Origin: JBBDXA01 sp040902585
GTDB taxonomy: Bacteria; Planctomycetota; Phycisphaerae; Phycisphaerales; Phycisphaeraceae
Assembly (NCBI GenBank): GCA_040902585.1
Contig: JBBDXA010000059.1
Span: forward strand, 1-6,893
Reading direction: 5' to 3'
Length of the DNA stretch: 6,893 bases
Below are positions 5,511 through 6,893 of the stretch, one piece after another. The translations under genes and the position numbers were made by a program. The stretch's first letter is position 1. The number at the start of each line of letters is the position of its first letter. The notes under the pieces were generated by a model. The model was not told the origin of the DNA. It saw nothing but the letters and a program-made list of their open reading frames with translations, and did no database searches.

Positions 5511-6893
5511 ATGGCTGTCCACAGCGTCAACGATCTGCTCACCGGCAAGGCGAAAGATAACGACACCGTCACCGTCCGCGGCTGGGTGCGCACCCGCCGT
5601 GACTCCAAGGCCGGGCTCTCTTTCGTGCATGTCCACGATGGCTCCTGCTTCGATCCCATCCAGGTCGTCGCGCCCAACACGCTCGCCAACTACGAAAAGG
5701 AAGTGATGCACCTGACCACCGGCTGCGCCGTCATCGCCACCGGCACGCTCACGCCTTCGCAAGGCAAGGGACAAGCGTTCGAGATTCAGGCGACGGACAT
5801 GCAGGTCGTCGGATGGGTCGATGATCCGGACACCTACCCCGTCGCCGCCAAAAGGCACACCTTCGAATACCTCCGCGAAGTCGCGCACCTGCGCGTGCGC
5901 ACCAACACCTTCGGCGCGGTCGCCCGTGTGCGCCACTGCCTTTCGCAAGCGGTGCATCGCTTCTTCCACGAGAACGGCTTCTACTGGATCCACACGCCGA
6001 TCATCACCGCTTCCGACTGTGAAGGCGCGGGGCAGATGTTCAAGGTGAGCACGCTCGATATCGCCAACCCCAAGGCGATGCCGCTCTCGCCGCAAGGTGG
6101 AGCGGACTTCACGCAGGACTTCTTCGCCAAGCCCGCGCACCTGACCGTGTCGGGCCAGCTCAACGTGGAAACCTACTGCCTCGCCCTCTCCAAGGTTTAC
6201 ACCTTCGGCCCGACCTTCCGCGCCGAGAACAGCAACACCGCGCGTCATCTCGCCGAGTTCTGGATGATCGAACCGGAGATCGCCTTCGCCGATCTGAACG
6301 ATGACGCGGACCTGGCCGAGGCGTTCTTGAAGTACCTGTTCACAGCCGTGCTCAACGAGCGCGGCGACGACATGAAGTTCTTCGCTGAGCGAATTGATAA
6401 GGATTGCATCACGCGGGTGGAAAAGTTCGTCGCTTCCAGCTTCGAGCGCATGACCTACACCGACGCGATCGCGGCCCTGGAAAAGGCTGTCGCGGCAGGT
6501 GAGAAGTTTGAGTTCCCCGTCAAGTGGGGCATGGACATGCAGAGCGAACACGAGCGGTACCTGACGGAGAAGCTCGTCGGTCGGCCTGTGGTGGTGATGA
6601 ACTACCCGAAGGACATCAAGGCGTTCTACATGCGTTTGAACGACGACGAGAAGACGGTTGCCGCGATGGATGTCCTCGCCCCCGGCATCGGCGAGATCAT
6701 CGGCGGGTCGCAGCGCGAGGAACGACTCGACGTACTGGACAAGCGCTTAGACGAGATGCACCTCAATAAGGCCGACTACAACTGGTACCGCGACCTTCGC
6801 CGGTACGGCACCGTCCCCCACGCGGGCTTCGGACTCGGGTTCGAACGCACGATTCTCTACGCGACAGGCATGGCGAATATCCGTGATGTGATC
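5511..6893 (+). CDS. asnS: Asparaginyl-tRNA synthetase, C-terminus cut by window edge
   Basis: A cytoplasmic class IIb aminoacyl-tRNA synthetase that charges tRNA-Asn with asparagine using ATP. 461 codons are present, running open to the right edge. Bacterial AsnRS is about 465 residues and ends shortly after the NVRDVIPFPR-like segment, so roughly ten residues are missing. Visible: N-terminal OB-fold anticodon-binding domain (about 18-105, starting VTVRGWVRTRRDS); motif 1 with its proline at P163; the AsnRS-type 'SGQLNVETY' (214-222); motif 2 'FRAENSNTARHLAEFWMIEPE' split as FRAEN (236-240) followed by SNTARH and EFWMIEPE; motif 3 GFGLGFER (439-446). These distinguish it from AspRS. The ATG at 5511 is supported by AAGGA at 5501-5505, five nt upstream. 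It is divergent from the sulfatase gene. No T-box or leader peptide is visible in the short upstream region. Confidence 0.97.
   Translation, partial: MAVHSVNDLLTGKAKDNDTVTVRGWVRTRRDSKAGLSFVHVHDGSCFDPIQVVAPNTLANYEKEVMHLTTGCAVIATGTLTPSQGKGQAFEIQATDMQVVGWVDDPDTYPVAAKRHTFEYLREVAHLRVRTNTFGAVARVRHCLSQAVHRFFHENGFYWIHTPIITASDCEGAGQMFKVSTLDIANPKAMPLSPQGGADFTQDFFAKPAHLTVSGQLNVETYCLALSKVYTFGPTFRAENSNTARHLAEFWMIEPEIAFADLNDDADLAEAFLKYLFTAVLNERGDDMKFFAERIDKDCITRVEKFVASSFERMTYTDAIAALEKAVAAGEKFEFPVKWGMDMQSEHERYLTEKLVGRPVVVMNYPKDIKAFYMRLNDDEKTVAAMDVLAPGIGEIIGGSQREERLDVLDKRLDEMHLNKADYNWYRDLRRYGTVPHAGFGLGFERTILYATGMANIRDVI

Noticed and set aside
5304..6551. Long minus-strand extension of the sulfatase frame, which could suggest a 912-residue fusion protein
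   Set aside because: The sulfatase has a proper signal peptide starting at 5303, and the extension crosses the inverted repeat and lies entirely antisense to asnS. It is a chance open frame, not a fused domain.
1..6893. A defence, CRISPR, transposon or biosynthetic system
   Set aside because: No nuclease, transposase, integrase, spacer-repeat array, toxin-antitoxin pair or biosynthetic cluster is visible. The four genes are separately transcribed and show no operon.

Overview
This window is a GC-rich bacterial chromosome segment. It carries four protein-coding genes in alternating orientation: (-) DUF1800 protein, cut by the left edge; (+) zinc-ribbon membrane protein; (-) sulfatase; and (+) asparaginyl-tRNA synthetase, cut by the right edge. 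An exported DUF1800 protein, a secreted iduronate-2-sulfatase-like enzyme and a large unfamiliar zinc-ribbon/transmembrane/helical-repeat protein together suggest a planctomycete, perhaps the Phycisphaerae side. That placement is inference from gene content; the window holds no phylogenetic marker beyond asnS.

Layout. 1-624 (-): N-terminal 208 residues of a DUF1800-family exported protein. 625-1091: divergent intergenic region that is AT-richer near 690-840, with one candidate promoter for each flanking gene and several short palindromes. 1092-3677 (+): an 861-residue protein with four CxxC...CxxC zinc ribbons arranged as a duplicated module, then an acidic/His-rich linker, one transmembrane helix and a long helical domain. 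3678-3812: short convergent spacer holding two REP-like hairpins in inverted orientation, each touching or nearly touching a stop codon. 3813-5303 (-): secreted type I sulfatase. 5304-5510: divergent spacer with a 93-nt inverted repeat. 5511-6893 (+): asnS, lacking only about its last ten codons.

The genes do not form an operon: every neighbouring pair is divergent or convergent. There is no visible shared pathway, although two products (DUF1800 protein and sulfatase) are exported and a third is membrane-anchored. asnS is a housekeeping gene. I see no defence, mobile-element, CRISPR or RNA-gene system. The least explained items are the zinc-ribbon membrane protein and the two unrelated inverted-repeat pairs that bracket the sulfatase gene.
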